This document shows, piece by piece, positions 37,501 to 42,990 of a stretch of 42,990 nucleotides of DNA. Numbering within the stretch: the stretch's first letter is position 1; every line of letters begins with the position of its first letter. The notes below the pieces were generated by a model. The model was given only the letters and a program-made list of their open reading frames with translations, searched no databases and was not told the DNA's origin. This stretch comes from Rhodococcus sp. (in: high G+C Gram-positive bacteria). GTDB lineage: Bacteria > Actinomycetota > Actinomycetes > Mycobacteriales > Mycobacteriaceae. The stretch lies in assembly GCF_023264675.1 (NCBI RefSeq), contig NZ_JAHFVG010000049.1, positions 1 through 42,990 of the forward strand. Reading direction: 5' to 3'. The position numbers and the translations under genes are program-made.

Positions 37501-40500
37501 TGCGGTGATTCCACGCTGCGCCCGCCACTGTTCGACGGCGAGAGCGAGCGCACCGAGCAGTCCGTCGTTCACTCCGCCGCGGAAAGCATCGGGAACGGCC
37601 GTCAGCAGAGACTTGGTGACCGACGGTGGAACGACGACGGACACTCGCTCGACCGTCGACTGCACGTCGATCTTGGAATCGAACGCACGCGCACCGAGGA
37701 TCGGATCGTCGGTCGCGGCGATCCCTCGCCACAGTTCGAGCTCGGTGAGCCGCGCCGCCGAACGTGATTCCTCGGCCAGAGCGTGGGCCCAGCGGCGTTC
37801 GGACGTACCGACCTCGGGAAGCACGGGTGTGTTGCCGAGAGCGATCTGCGCCCACGCCGAGACGAAGTCGGGCACCAGGATTCGCCAGGACACACCGTCG
37901 ACGACGAGGTGATGTGCGATCACGACGAGGCGGCCCGAGGTGTTCGGACCGAGGTCGATCCACACGAAGCGCAGCATCCGACCGGTGCTCGGATCGAGCA
38001 TCTTCATCGATTCGTCCACCGCCGAGGATGCTGTGGCCATGATGTCGTCGTGATGCACAGGCTCGACGTGATCCACGAGTGAATCCACGTCGATCGAACC
38101 CGGCTCGGAAGTCTCGAGACTCCACCCCTCGGCGTTGGAGACGAGCGTCGCGCGCAGGCCGTCGTGACGGTCGACGACGGCCGAGATGGTCTGAACGATG
38201 CCCTGTCGATCGATACCGACCGGAAGTTCGAGGGTCACCGTCTGCACGAAGCGCGCGAACGAGCCACCACGTTCGACCATCGCGTGCGCGAACGGCGTCA
38301 ACGGCATGTCGCCGATGCCGCCACCGGGCAGTTCCTCCAGCACCGACTCGACAGCCGCGTCCACCGACGTCGCGACCGCAGCCAACCGCGCAACGGTCTT
38401 CTGCTCGAACACGTCACGGGGGCTGATGACCACACCACGCGCTCGTGCACGTGCGACGAGTTGGATGGAGACGATGCTGTCTCCGCCGAGGGCGAAGAAC
38501 GAGTCGTCGACACCGACACGGTCGACACCGAGTACGTCCGCGAACACCTCGCTCAGCACCCGCTCGACGTCGGTATCCGCGCTGCGGAACTCGGCGTCGC
38601 TCTCGAAGGTCGGCTCCGGCAATGCTTTTCGATCGAGTTTGCCGGACGGACCGAGCGGGAGCGCACCAAGGACGAGTACAAAGGCCGGGACCATGTACTC
38701 GGGTACCTGGGAGGCCGTCGACCTCAGAAGCGACTCGACGTCGATCGTCGATCCGCCCGCCGGTACGGCATACGCAACGAGCTGATCCCGAACGACGAGC
38801 ACGACGGCCTGAGCCACGGAATCGTCGAGGAGGAGAGCCGACTCGATCTCGCCGAGCTCGATTCGCAGACCACGAAGCTTGACCTGGAAGTCCGAGCGGC
38901 CGATGTAGTCGAGCTCGCCGCCCGGCGTCCACCGGACCAGGTCGCCGGTCCGATACATCCGACCCGCGTCCACTCCGGACGGGTCGGCGACGAAACGGTC
39001 AGCGGACAGGTCGGGACGGCCGTGATATCCACGAGCCAGTTGGATACCGGCGAGGTACAGCTCGCCCACCATGCCCACCGGTACCGGCCGCAGCCGCGCA
39101 TCGAGCACCCGGAGCTGCGTGTTGTACACCGGGCGCCCGATCGGAACCACGGCGATGTCGTCGGCGACGTACTCGTGGTAGGTCACGTCGACGGCTGCTT
39201 CGGTCGGCCCGTAGAGGTTGACCAATCGCGCGGACGGCACTCGATCGACGGTCGCACGCGCGGTGCTCACCGGGAGCGCCTCACCGGACGCGAAGATCCA
39301 GCGCAGCGAATGCGCCGACGCCGCAGTGGGTTCGGCGGCGAAGACCGCGAGCATCGACGGTACGAAGTGGGCCACCGACACGCGCTCGGCGCGCATCAGT
39401 TCCGCGAGGTAGACGGGGTCGCGATGCCCGTCGGGCTTGGCGAGAACCAATCGTGCGCCGACCTGCAGCGGCCAGAACAATTCCCAGACCGAGACGTCGA
39501 ACGTGACCGGCGTCTTCTGCACGACCACGTCGTCGCCGCCGAGCTCGTACTGATCCTGCATCCACACCAGGCGGTTGACGATGGCACGGTGGCTGATCGA
39601 CACACCCTTCGGCCGTCCCGTCGAACCGGACGTGAACAGTACGTACGCCGCATTATTCGGCCGGAGAACGTCGAGTCGGTCCGCATCGGTCACCGGGGCA
39701 TCCGAGAACGAACCGAGTCGGTCTCGATCGATCTCGAGCATCTCGACGCCGACGACGCTGAACTCGTCCCGCGACGTGGTCAGCACCAACGCGGCAGCCG
39801 ACGTGTCGAGGATGTACCTCACCCGATCTGCAGGCTGATCCGGATCGACCGGAACGTAGCCCGCTCCGGCCTTGATCACACCGTAGAGACCGATCATCAG
39901 GTCCAACGAGCGCCGCAGCGCGAGGGCGACGAGAGACTCCGGACCCACGCCTCGATCGATCAGCGCGCGTGCAACTCGGTTCGCTCGGCGATCGAACTCT
40001 GCATAGGTGAGCGAATCACCCTCGAAGGTCACGGCAACGGCGTCGGGCGACGCCGCCACCTGTGCCTCGAACATCGACACCAGAGTCGCCGAGAGATCGA
40101 CATCGTGCGCGGTGTCGTTGACCGCGTCCAGCATCGAACGTTCCGCCGGATCGGACAGGTCGATGTCGCCGATCGCGACGGCCTGATCCGCGGCGAACGC
40201 CTCGAAGATCCGTTCCAGCCTGCCCATCATCACAGCGATGTCCGCCGCGTCGAAGGCATCGGTCAGGTACTTCAGCTTCAGGTGGACCCGGCCGTCGGCC
40301 GCGATGAGCAACGTCAGCGGGTAGTGCGTTGCGTCCTCCAGCGCGACATCCGCAACCGACATCCCGTCGATGTTCTTCGCCTGCTCGGCGAGACCTGCCT
40401 CGTCGACCGGGTACGACTCGAACACCGTCAACGTATCGAACAACGCCCCGACATTCGCCGCGCGCTGAATCTCGTTGAGGCCCAGGTAATGATGGTCGAG

Positions 40501-42990
40501 CAGGTCTGCCTGCTCGCCCTGCAGGCGCACGAGTACCGCTTCGATCGGCTCGTCGCCGGCGACACGCACCCGCACCGGAAGTGTATTGATGAACAGTCCG
40601 ACCATGGACTCCACGCCTGCCAGCCCGGCAGGACGACCGGAGACGGTCGCACCGAAGACGACGTCGTCGCTTCCTGTCGATCGACCGAGCAACAGACCCC
40701 ACGCGGCCTGAACCATGGTGTTGAGCGTGACGCCGAGTCGGGCACCGACCGACTGCAACGCCGACGAGAGCGAGGTGCTCAGGTCGAGCGTGAGCTCACC
40801 GGCGTCGGCCGAGAGCGCTCGATTCTGATCGACGGAGGACAGCATCGTCGGTTCGTCGACGCCTGCCAGCGCATCGACCCACTTCTGCTTCGACACCGAG
40901 GCGTCCTGCTCGGACACCCATGTCAGGAACGAGCGATACGAGCGAACCCGCGGCAATGCCGACGCGTCGGCGCGAAGTGCGTACAACGCCAAGAGGTCTC
41001 GCATGAGCAGAGGCGTGGACCAGCCGTCGAGCAGAAGGTGGTGACTGGAGACCAGGAATCGATGCTCCGTCTCCGAGAACTTCACCAGGGTGAACCGCAT
41101 CAGCGGAGCGGACGCCAGATCGAAGTGCTCGGCCTTGTCTGCTGCGCGTAAACGTTCGAACGCGCTGTCGCGTTCGTTCTCGCTCAGACCGCTCAGGTCG
41201 ACGTCGCGCCACGGAACGACGACATTCTCCAGCACCAACTGCACCGAGGTTCCGTCGGCGTTCTGTACGAAGGCGGTGCGCAGGTTCTCGTACCGATCGA
41301 GCAGCGCCTGCGCGGCCCCGCGGAGACGATCACGATCGACCGTCCCGGACAAGCTCAACAGCACCCGCATCGTGTACACGTCGAGAGCAGCAGTGTCCTG
41401 CGCGCTCCCGCCCTGTGCGATGAGTGCGTGGAACAGCAGTCCGGACTGCAACGGAGCGAGCGACCAGATGTCGTCGACCCTGCCGTAGGTGGATTCGAAC
41501 CGCTCGATGTCGTTCTGGGACAGCGACACAAGGGTCACATCCGATGGTGTGAGCCCACCGGCGTCAGGCTGTCCGACATAGTCGGTCAGCGCTTCGAGTG
41601 CGCTGCTCCACAGATCGGCGAGTTCGATCACGTCCTCGCGCGGAAGAATTCCACGGGGGAACGTGAAACTTGCGGTCAGGCGCGGTCCGGCGGCCGTGTC
41701 GACCACCGCCGAATTGACATCGACGGTCGCGTTGGCGGGCATGTCCGCGTCACCGGGTGCAGCGACGTCGGCCAGCACCGCCGACGGCAGCCACGCTCCG
41801 CCGGTCAGTTCCTCGGAGATTCCCTCGGTCGAGACTCGTCCCAGGTAGTTGAAGCTCACCTGCGGCGACGTGGAGGCGGATTCGAGAATCTTCGCGGTTT
41901 CCCCGTTGAGGTAGCGCAGCAACCCGTAGCCCATGCCCTTGTCCGGGACCGCAAGCAGCTGTTCCTTGACGGCCTTGACGGCCGCCCCGATGGCGGGTCC
42001 GGCAGCAAGGGCGTCACGGAGGTCGATTCCGCGTAGATCGAAGCGAACCGGGAACGCGCTGGTGAACCAGCCGACTGTACGGGACAGGTCGGCGCCGGGC
42101 ACCAGGTCTTCCTCGCGGCCGTGGCCTTCGAGTTTGACCAACGCCTCGGAGAACTCGACGCCTCGGCGCGAACGCCATGTCGTCAGTGCCAACGCCAGAG
42201 TTGCGAGCAATCCGTCGTTGACGCCGCCGTTGAATGCACCGGGAACTCCGGTCAGAACGGCCTCGGTGATTGCCTCCGACAGCTCGACGTCCACGCGATC
42301 GGTGGTCGACAAGGTGTCGACAGCAGCGTCGAACCGGCGCGAACCGAGTTGCGGATCGCCACCCGCGAGAACTTCGGTCCACCAGGTGACTTCGGCTTCG
42401 CGCGCACTGTCGTGTGCGGCATCGACGAGCCCGTGCGCCCACCGACGCATCGATGTGCCGACCGGCGCGAGTGAGACGGCCTGCTCCGCAGCGCCCTGAG
42501 CCCACGCGATCGCAAGGTCCGGCAGCAGGATTCGCCACGACACACCGTCGACGACGAAGTGATGTGCAACCACGAGCAGGATGCCGGGACGCGAAGCCGT
42601 GCCTGCGGTGGCCTCGAAGTCGAACCAGACGACTTCGAGCATTCTTCCCGATTCCGGATCGAGCCTGCTCTTCGCCGAGTCCAACTCGTGTTCGGCGCGA
42701 GCACGCAACGCTGCGTCGTCGATCGTGGCGTCGAGGCCGACGCGGACGAGAATGTCGTCGACGGCCACCGTCCCGAGATCGCGGACATGGAAGGTCCACT
42801 CGCCGCCCTCGACGCGTTCCACGACCGAGCGCAGTACGTCATGGTGATCGACGACCGCACCGATCGTTCGGCTGAGCAGTCCGTGGTCGATTCCGGTGGG
42901 CAACACGACAGCGACGGACTGCGCGAACCGTCCGAAGCTTCCGGGTCCGTCGAGAATCGACTTCATGATCGGGGTCAGTGCGAGCGGTCC
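25582..42990 (-). CDS. Gene A: large NRPS, 5' end beyond window (E-C-A-T-E-C-A-T-C-A-T-C-A-T-C-truncated A)
   Basis: 5802 codons are visible. The frame is open to the right edge, and LTPI before the first in-window Met is the normal start of an E domain, so that Met is not the gene start. Numbered from the edge: E1 1-477, C1 497-947, A1 965-1464, T1 near 1500 (LGGDSI), E2 1555-2027, C2 2050-2490, A2 2505-3000, T2 near 3040, C3 3095-3540, A3 3555-4080, T3 near 4120, C4 4168-4617, A4 4628-5160, T4 near 5200, C5 5248-5697, truncated A 5708-5802. Both E domains have HHxVVDGVSWRIL and SFNYLGR. C1 and C2 follow E domains and have the DCL-like signature LAPLQSGLLFHA; C3-C5 have the LCL-like LSLAQ signature. 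Codes: A1 and A2 serine, A3 threonine, A4 unassigned (D-L-W-H-L-I-L-V-S-K). TGA at 25584-25582. Confidence 0.97.
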   Translation of the reverse strand, partial: GPLALTPIMKSILDGPGSFGRFAQSVAVVLPTGIDHGLLSRTIGAVVDHHDVLRSVVERVEGGEWTFHVRDLGTVAVDDILVRVGLDATIDDAALRARAEHELDSAKSRLDPESGRMLEVVWFDFEATAGTASRPGILLVVAHHFVVDGVSWRILLPDLAIAWAQGAAEQAVSLAPVGTSMRRWAHGLVDAAHDSAREAEVTWWTEVLAGGDPQLGSRRFDAAVDTLSTTDRVDVELSEAITEAVLTGVPGAFNGGVNDGLLATLALALTTWRSRRGVEFSEALVKLEGHGREEDLVPGADLSRTVGWFTSAFPVRFDLRGIDLRDALAAGPAIGAAVKAVKEQLLAVPDKGMGYGLLRYLNGETAKILESASTSPQVSFNYLGRVSTEGISEELTGGAWLPSAVLADVAAPGDADMPANATVDVNSAVVDTAAGPRLTASFTFPRGILPREDVIELADLWSSALEALTDYVGQPDAGGLTPSDVTLVSLSQNDIERFESTYGRVDDIWSLAPLQSGLLFHALIAQGGSAQDTAALDVYTMRVLLSLSGTVDRDRLRGAAQALLDRYENLRTAFVQNADGTSVQLVLENVVVPWRDVDLSGLSENERDSAFERLRAADKAEHFDLASAPLMRFTLVKFSETEHRFLVSSHHLLLDGWSTPLLMRDLLALYALRADASALPRVRSYRSFLTWVSEQDASVSKQKWVDALAGVDEPTMLSSVDQNRALSADAGELTLDLSTSLSSALQSVGARLGVTLNTMVQAAWGLLLGRSTGSDDVVFGATVSGRPAGLAGVESMVGLFINTLPVRVRVAGDEPIEAVLVRLQGEQADLLDHHYLGLNEIQRAANVGALFDTLTVFESYPVDEAGLAEQAKNIDGMSVADVALEDATHYPLTLLIAADGRVHLKLKYLTDAFDAADIAVMMGRLERIFEAFAADQAVAIGDIDLSDPAERSMLDAVNDTAHDVDLSATLVSMFEAQVAASPDAVAVTFEGDSLTYAEFDRRANRVARALIDRGVGPESLVALALRRSLDLMIGLYGVIKAGAGYVPVDPDQPADRVRYILDTSAAALVLTTSRDEFSVVGVEMLEIDRDRLGSFSDAPVTDADRLDVLRPNNAAYVLFTSGSTGRPKGVSISHRAIVNRLVWMQDQYELGGDDVVVQKTPVTFDVSVWELFWPLQVGARLVLAKPDGHRDPVYLAELMRAERVSVAHFVPSMLAVFAAEPTAASAHSLRWIFASGEALPVSTARATVDRVPSARLVNLYGPTEAAVDVTYHEYVADDIAVVPIGRPVYNTQLRVLDARLRPVPVGMVGELYLAGIQLARGYHGRPDLSADRFVADPSGVDAGRMYRTGDLVRWTPGGELDYIGRSDFQVKLRGLRIELGEIESALLLDDSVAQAVVLVVRDQLVAYAVPAGGSTIDVESLLRSTASQVPEYMVPAFVLVLGALPLGPSGKLDRKALPEPTFESDAEFRSADTDVERVLSEVFADVLGVDRVGVDDSFFALGGDSIVSIQLVARARARGVVISPRDVFEQKTVARLAAVATSVDAAVESVLEELPGGGIGDMPLTPFAHAMVERGGSFARFVQTVTLELPVGIDRQGIVQTISAVVDRHDGLRATLVSNAEGWSLETSEPGSIDVDSLVDHVEPVHHDDIMATASSAVDESMKMLDPSTGRMLRFVWIDLGPNTSGRLVVIAHHLVVDGVSWRILVPDFVSAWAQIALGNTPVLPEVGTSERRWAHALAEESRSAARLTELELWRGIAATDDPILGARAFDSKIDVQSTVERVSVVVPPSVTKSLLTAVPDAFRGGVNDGLLGALALAVEQWRAQRGITAPATLVQLEGHGREEALVPGADLSRTVGWFTSLFPVRLDLAGIDTARAIDGGDELASVVKAVKEQLLAIPDKGMGYGLLRYLNGETAEKLSALSSGQISFNYLGRQSTGELPDGIDGWLPAADFDDLVVTGDADMPANKTVDINAIVRGSGDDSELAATFAFPAGAITRAEVRELADLWVVALTALATHVAAGNGGGLTPSDVPLVALTQRDIDVVEAQHPGTADIWSLAPLQSGLLFHAMLAGSSLDVYTMQMVLTLTGEVDAARLRTAAAALVDRYDNLRTAFVTTSDGSSVQVVVDDVTVPWSEHDLSVLPAEERSAAYEQLRAAEQAAQFDTAAAPLVRFTLVKLAEGDFRLLFANHHILIDGWSMPLLMRDLLFLYAARGNAAALPRVASYRSFLSWIDRQDHAESAQAWARALEDAPEPTLLAPSSAGREITSRSGSVELALSEELSRSLSALGARLGVTVNTLVQAAWGILLAATTGRTDVVFGATVSGRPAGLPGVESMVGLFINTLPVRVRLDSAQTIESALVRLQGEQADLLDHHYLGLTEVQRAAGVGNLFDTLTVFESYPVDEAGLAAQASDIDGMAVTGVESNDSTHYPLTLLIVSDDRIRLTLKYFEDLFDRTDATASIERVQRILTAFAENPKQTLSSIEMLDAGERAVLAERNSTAHAVEERLLLGSFAEQVRDTPDAAAITFEGETISYREFSGRVNRLARYLVGRGVGPESAVAIGIRRSFDLLVGIYAVLEAGGAYVPLDPEQPADRIQYILDTSNAALVLSTERDALVALTDVPLVTIDTVALEDLSDEPLDRAELVAEPTADNSAYVLFTSGSTGRPKGVTITHRAIVNRLEWMQAEYAMTESDVVVQKTPVTFDVSVWELFWPLQVGARMVVAKPDGHRDPAYLVDLFARESVSIAHFVPSMLGVFAAEPTVTDAGSLRWIFASGEALPSATAARLGQLVPSASLVNLYGPTEAAVDVTYHQYGRADVSGVPIGRPVWNTSVFVLDNALRLAPDGAEGELYLGGVQLARGYSSRADLTADRFVANPFGDGRLYRTGDVVRWDDSGELVYIGRSDFQVKLRGQRIELGEIEAALLADESVAHAVVAVRADRLVAWIVFSAESSTAAVAERAAALLPAFMVPTAFVSLDVLPLTTSGKLDRKALPEPEFEARAYRAPVTPIEQIVAGVFADVLDVPTVGLDDDFFALGGNSLVATQVASRLGAALDASVPVRALFDASTVEALARRVEDHVGVGARAALIAGPRPDRIPLSLAQQRMWFLNRFDPESAVNNIPVAIRLTGSLDSDALRAAVADVVGRHETMRTVYPESGGIGHQVVLPPSEVPIDLVPVAVREEEVLAAVIETVAAGFDVTENVPVRVRLLELNETEHVLVFVVHHIAADGFSMGPLTRDVMLAYAAHAAGEAPTWQPLDVQYADYTLWQRDALGREDDPSSLASEQVAYWSAQLAGLADQIELPFDHARPEQASYRGRTVSFTVPPELHAKLDQLAREQNSTLFMVVHAALAVLMSRLSASEDVAIGTPIAGRGDARLDDLIGMFVNTLVLRTQVAPATGFTDLLAQTREVDLQAFGHADVPFERLVEIIDPQRSQARHPLVQVVLAFQNLGRTALELPGLCAEALQFDAEIAKFDVQFTFEEAEKLGGLTCYVSYATDLFEASTVQSMGEQFVAVLSGVVDDSSVAVGDLEIMDAGSRDRVLTQWNTSGPDVSAGIGTLVDRFDAAVDKNPDGVAVRFADVSVTYGELDASVNRLARRLIAAGARPDALVAVALPRSIELVVALLAVVKSGAGYLPVDPSYPSDRIEFMVADAAPVAVVTTSEVLAGESMSAVRGGDITVVDLSTDGGAEWNSAPVTDSDRAAPLSGQNLAYVIYTSGSTGKPKGVLVPHHTVLRLMDNTDSSFGFDSGDVWTMFHSYAFDFSVWELWGPLLYGGTLVMVDYFTSRSPEAFRELLVTEGVTVLNQTPSAFYQLAELDRVQAAAAGDLSLRYVIFGGEALEPRRLEGWFARHGDGSTRGPMLVNMYGITETTVHVSFRPLSAAAIGSASVIGAPISGLGVYVLDTRLQPVPVGVAGELYVSGGQLARGYLGRAELSATRFVANPFGEGRLYRTGDVARWTDAGSGSGELVYLGRADDQVKVRGFRIELGEIEAAVSAQDEVTAAAVIVREDSPGAVRLVAYVVGTADLEHVRAGVAELVPEYMVPSAFVTVETIPLTVNGKLDRKALPEPAAVSATFRAPSTPIEEIVAGVFADVLGVSRVGVDDDFFALGGNSLVATQVVSRLGSALDATVPVRLLFEASSVGDLASRVESAVGGGRTQLVAKERPDRVPLSLAQQRMWFLNRFDSASTAYNIPMALRLSGTLDEEAFAAAIGDLVGRHESLRTIYPDTDSGPVQQVLSSERAGIALKVEHANSESVTAKVMALAATQFDVTTEAPVRVTLFRVADEEFVVAMVVHHISADGSSMVPMTTDLMTAYAARTTGSEPDWAPLPIQYADYALWQREVLGREDDPSSVGAQQLEYWKSALADLPDQLTLPLDKPRPADQTFRGDRVEFAVSAQTHAALQELARANNATVFMAVHAAFSVVLARLSGMNDIAVGTPIAGRGDAALDNLVGMFVNTLVFRLDVDGDQSFTALLAQARETDLQAFANADVPFERLVEVLNPARSTARHPLFQVGFSFQNVARASLELGDLTVSAVDADSGNSQFDLHLILADKYDDAGAPAGFEALMTYASDLFDAATVENIVSRFVRVLDAVVGEPAVAVGDIEILDAAERTSVLTEWNDTAHSVDAELTLVDLFDEQVRTGPAATALVFDGESISYADFGARVNRVARSLIDRGVGPESLVGLAIRRSVDLLVGMYAITAAGGAYVPLDPDQPAERTEYILGIARPVCVITTALDAVDVPASVDLADLESAQGDARPIAASERRSPLRSSNTAYVIFTSGSTGKPKGVAVSHRAIVNQLLWKHAEFDMGPSDSVLLKTIATFDLSVWEFWSALTVGASVVIASADGHRDPDYLLALLRDQQVTTLHVVPSMLSMLTTVASGSNGSSSMPSTLRRVLAIGEALPAATARAFRAVGSAELYNLYGPTEAAVSITSHPVTDDDDVVVPIGRPEWNSEVLVLDSRLRPVPVGVGGELYLVGAQLARGYFGRPDLTSDRFVADPYGIDGARMYRTGDIVKWTATGELVYLERADFQVKVRGYRIELGEIESAVRAHGAVRDAAVTVYNDGRTGDQLVAYVVPNDAEPLDSTVLDSRTIDSRTIDSRTIDTEALRAELARTLPSYMVPSAFVVLDSLPLNTNGKLDRKALPKPETTVGEFRAPTNPVEEVVARTLADVLGLDRVGLDDDFFSLGGNSLIATQVVSRLGAALDTRVPVRTIFEASTVVALAARIQPLVGGGARVPLVARERPETVPLSLAQLRMWTINQVDTESAAYNIPAAVRFIGALDVAAFAAAMADVVERHEVLRTTYPDSADGPIQSIGSVADGLPDLTPVEVTEADVFSRVGEVLGGGFDVTAQVPVRAALFRLSDTDHVFALVAHHITADGFSMRPLIRDVMLAYTSRAAGDAPQWAPLPVQYADFSLWQREVLGTEDDPDSALSSQLSFWTKELAGLPDLLPLPTDHPRPPRQSTIGEAYEFTFGTDVAQRLEKTAREHNATVFMVVHSALAILLARSSGTDDIAIGTPTAGRGEEALDDLVGMFVNTLVLRTQVEGGITFSELLSRTRDSDLAAFGHADVPFERLVEAMGRTRSSAYSPLFQVMLTFQNAVSGTFALPGLEVSTLAADEDQAKFDLQLTAIEQFDESGALSDVRALFNYATSLFTRSTIEAFADRFLRILDAVTQDPSVTLRSIDILSEAERAAFAPKRAARTVDDLPALVSEAAGTSPSSIVLSHEGRDVTFEELAGKLGAVSKAMGATLKPEALVTVALSQLVPGILPALGAAGYAAAITSMIGAAESVIGR
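25585..27250 (-). other. Gene A C-terminal C domain plus truncated A fragment
   Basis: C5 (HHITADGFSM) is complete but has no A-T partner in this protein. About 95 residues follow that resemble only the start of an A domain (A1-like VTFEEL), then stop. The partner A-T is expected to be the first in gene B. The fragment may serve in subunit contact; that is inference. Confidence 0.75.
27300..30490 (-). other. Gene A module 4 (C-A-T): unassigned residue X
   Basis: C4 has HHISADGSSM. A4 reads D-L-W-H-L-I-L-V-S-K from FDLSVWE, LHVVPS, LAIGEA and LYGPTEAAVS, a code I cannot match to a known amino acid. Nearly the same code occurs in the last module of gene C. A 15-bp tandem repeat sits in the A4 C-terminal subdomain. 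T4 is GGNS. Confidence 0.75.
27661..27705. repeat. 15-bp tandem repeat, three copies, in gene A
   Basis: Unit GTCGATTGTKCGGCT (K = T in the first copy, G in the other two) is repeated head to tail, with a partial fourth start at 27706. On the coding strand each unit adds five residues (DSRTI) in frame, in the C-terminal subdomain of A4 between the A8 and A10 motifs. Confidence 0.9.
30540..33710 (-). other. Gene A module 3 (C-A-T): predicted L-threonine
   Basis: C3 has HHIAADGFSM. A3 differs in lineage from the other A domains: YTSGSTGKPKGV, FDFSVWELW, LNQTPS and MYGITETTVHV. The code D-F-W-N-I-G-M-V-H-K is the textbook threonine code. T3 is GGNS. Confidence 0.85.
33780..36890 (-). other. Gene A module 2 (C-A-T): predicted L-serine
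   Basis: C2 has the DCL-like LAPLQSGLLFHA start and HHILIDGWS, fitting an upstream D-residue. The A2 code is D-V-W-H-F-S-L-V-D-K (serine). T2 is GGNS and no E domain follows. A2 is very similar to A1 through FDVSVWELFWPLQVGAR and RWIFASGEALP, suggesting recent duplication. Confidence 0.83.
36905..41550 (-). other. Gene A module 1 (C-A-T-E): predicted D-serine
   Basis: C1 (HHLLLDGWS), A1, T1 and E2. A1 residues at the GrsA code positions read D-V-W-H-F-S-L-V-D-K, the EntF serine code. T1 carries GGDS, typical of carrier domains that precede E domains; the others here carry GGNS. E2 has HHLVVDGVSWRIL and SFNYLGR. The code was read by eye from motifs FDVSVWE, AHFVPS, FASGEA and LYGPTEAAVD. Confidence 0.85.
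41560..42990 (-). other. Gene A E1: epimerisation domain, partial
   Basis: Motifs HHFVVDGVSWRIL, VNDGLL, an EGHGRE...DLSRTVGWFTS block, KEQLLAVPDKGMGYGLLRYL and SFNYLGR appear in order, so the domain is nearly whole. It should set D configuration on the residue loaded by the upstream, unseen module. The following C domain has the DCL-like LAPLQSG signature, which agrees. Confidence 0.92.

Noticed and set aside
1..42990. MbtH-like protein gene, transporter, tailoring enzyme, tRNA, insertion sequence or CRISPR array
   Set aside because: The spacers are too short or lack suitable frames, and no direct-repeat array, cloverleaf or transposase motif was seen. Such genes may lie outside the window.

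Overview
The window is almost entirely nonribosomal peptide synthetase (NRPS) coding sequence. High GC, C/G-biased third codon positions and NRPS motifs such as LSLAQQRMWFLNR and VFASGEALP point to a mycolic-acid-type actinobacterium. Rhodococcus is my best guess, but no rRNA or housekeeping gene is present to confirm it. All real genes lie on the minus strand, so transcription runs from the right end of the window to the left. Every long plus-strand reading frame is a shadow of this coding.

There are four genes, called A to D in order of transcription. Gene A (25582..42990) is cut at its 5' end by the window edge and reads E-C-A-T-E-C-A-T-C-A-T-C-A-T-C followed by a short truncated A fragment. 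Gene B (11492..25465) reads truncated A-A-T-C-A-T-C-A-T-C-A-T-C followed by a long degenerate A domain. Gene C (5471..11302) reads A-T-C-A-T-TE. Gene D (1..5174) starts A-T-C-A-T-C and leaves the left edge. The spacers are 116, 189 and 296 bp. They hold hairpins or inverted repeats and, before gene D, a candidate promoter.

Genes A, B and C make sense as one collinear line that ends at the thioesterase of gene C. Adenylation codes read by eye give: (upstream residue epimerised by the first E domain)-D-Ser-Ser-Thr-X-Ser-Z1-Z2-Ser-W-X, then release. Serine and threonine calls match textbook codes exactly. X, Z1, Z2 and W are unassigned. Modules are split between proteins: A ends in a C domain whose A-T partner opens B, and B ends in a C domain whose A-T partner opens C. 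Both junctions carry vestigial A-domain pieces, the most unusual feature of the window. Gene D starts with an A domain although the gene before it ends in a TE, so D either starts a second line or works out of gene order.

Other features of note are a codon-usage island covering the last C/A/T part of gene C, two in-frame 15-bp tandem repeats, duplicated E-C cassettes in gene A, and a perfect 11-bp hairpin just after gene B. No MbtH-like gene, transporter, regulator, tailoring enzyme, tRNA, mobile element or CRISPR array is visible.
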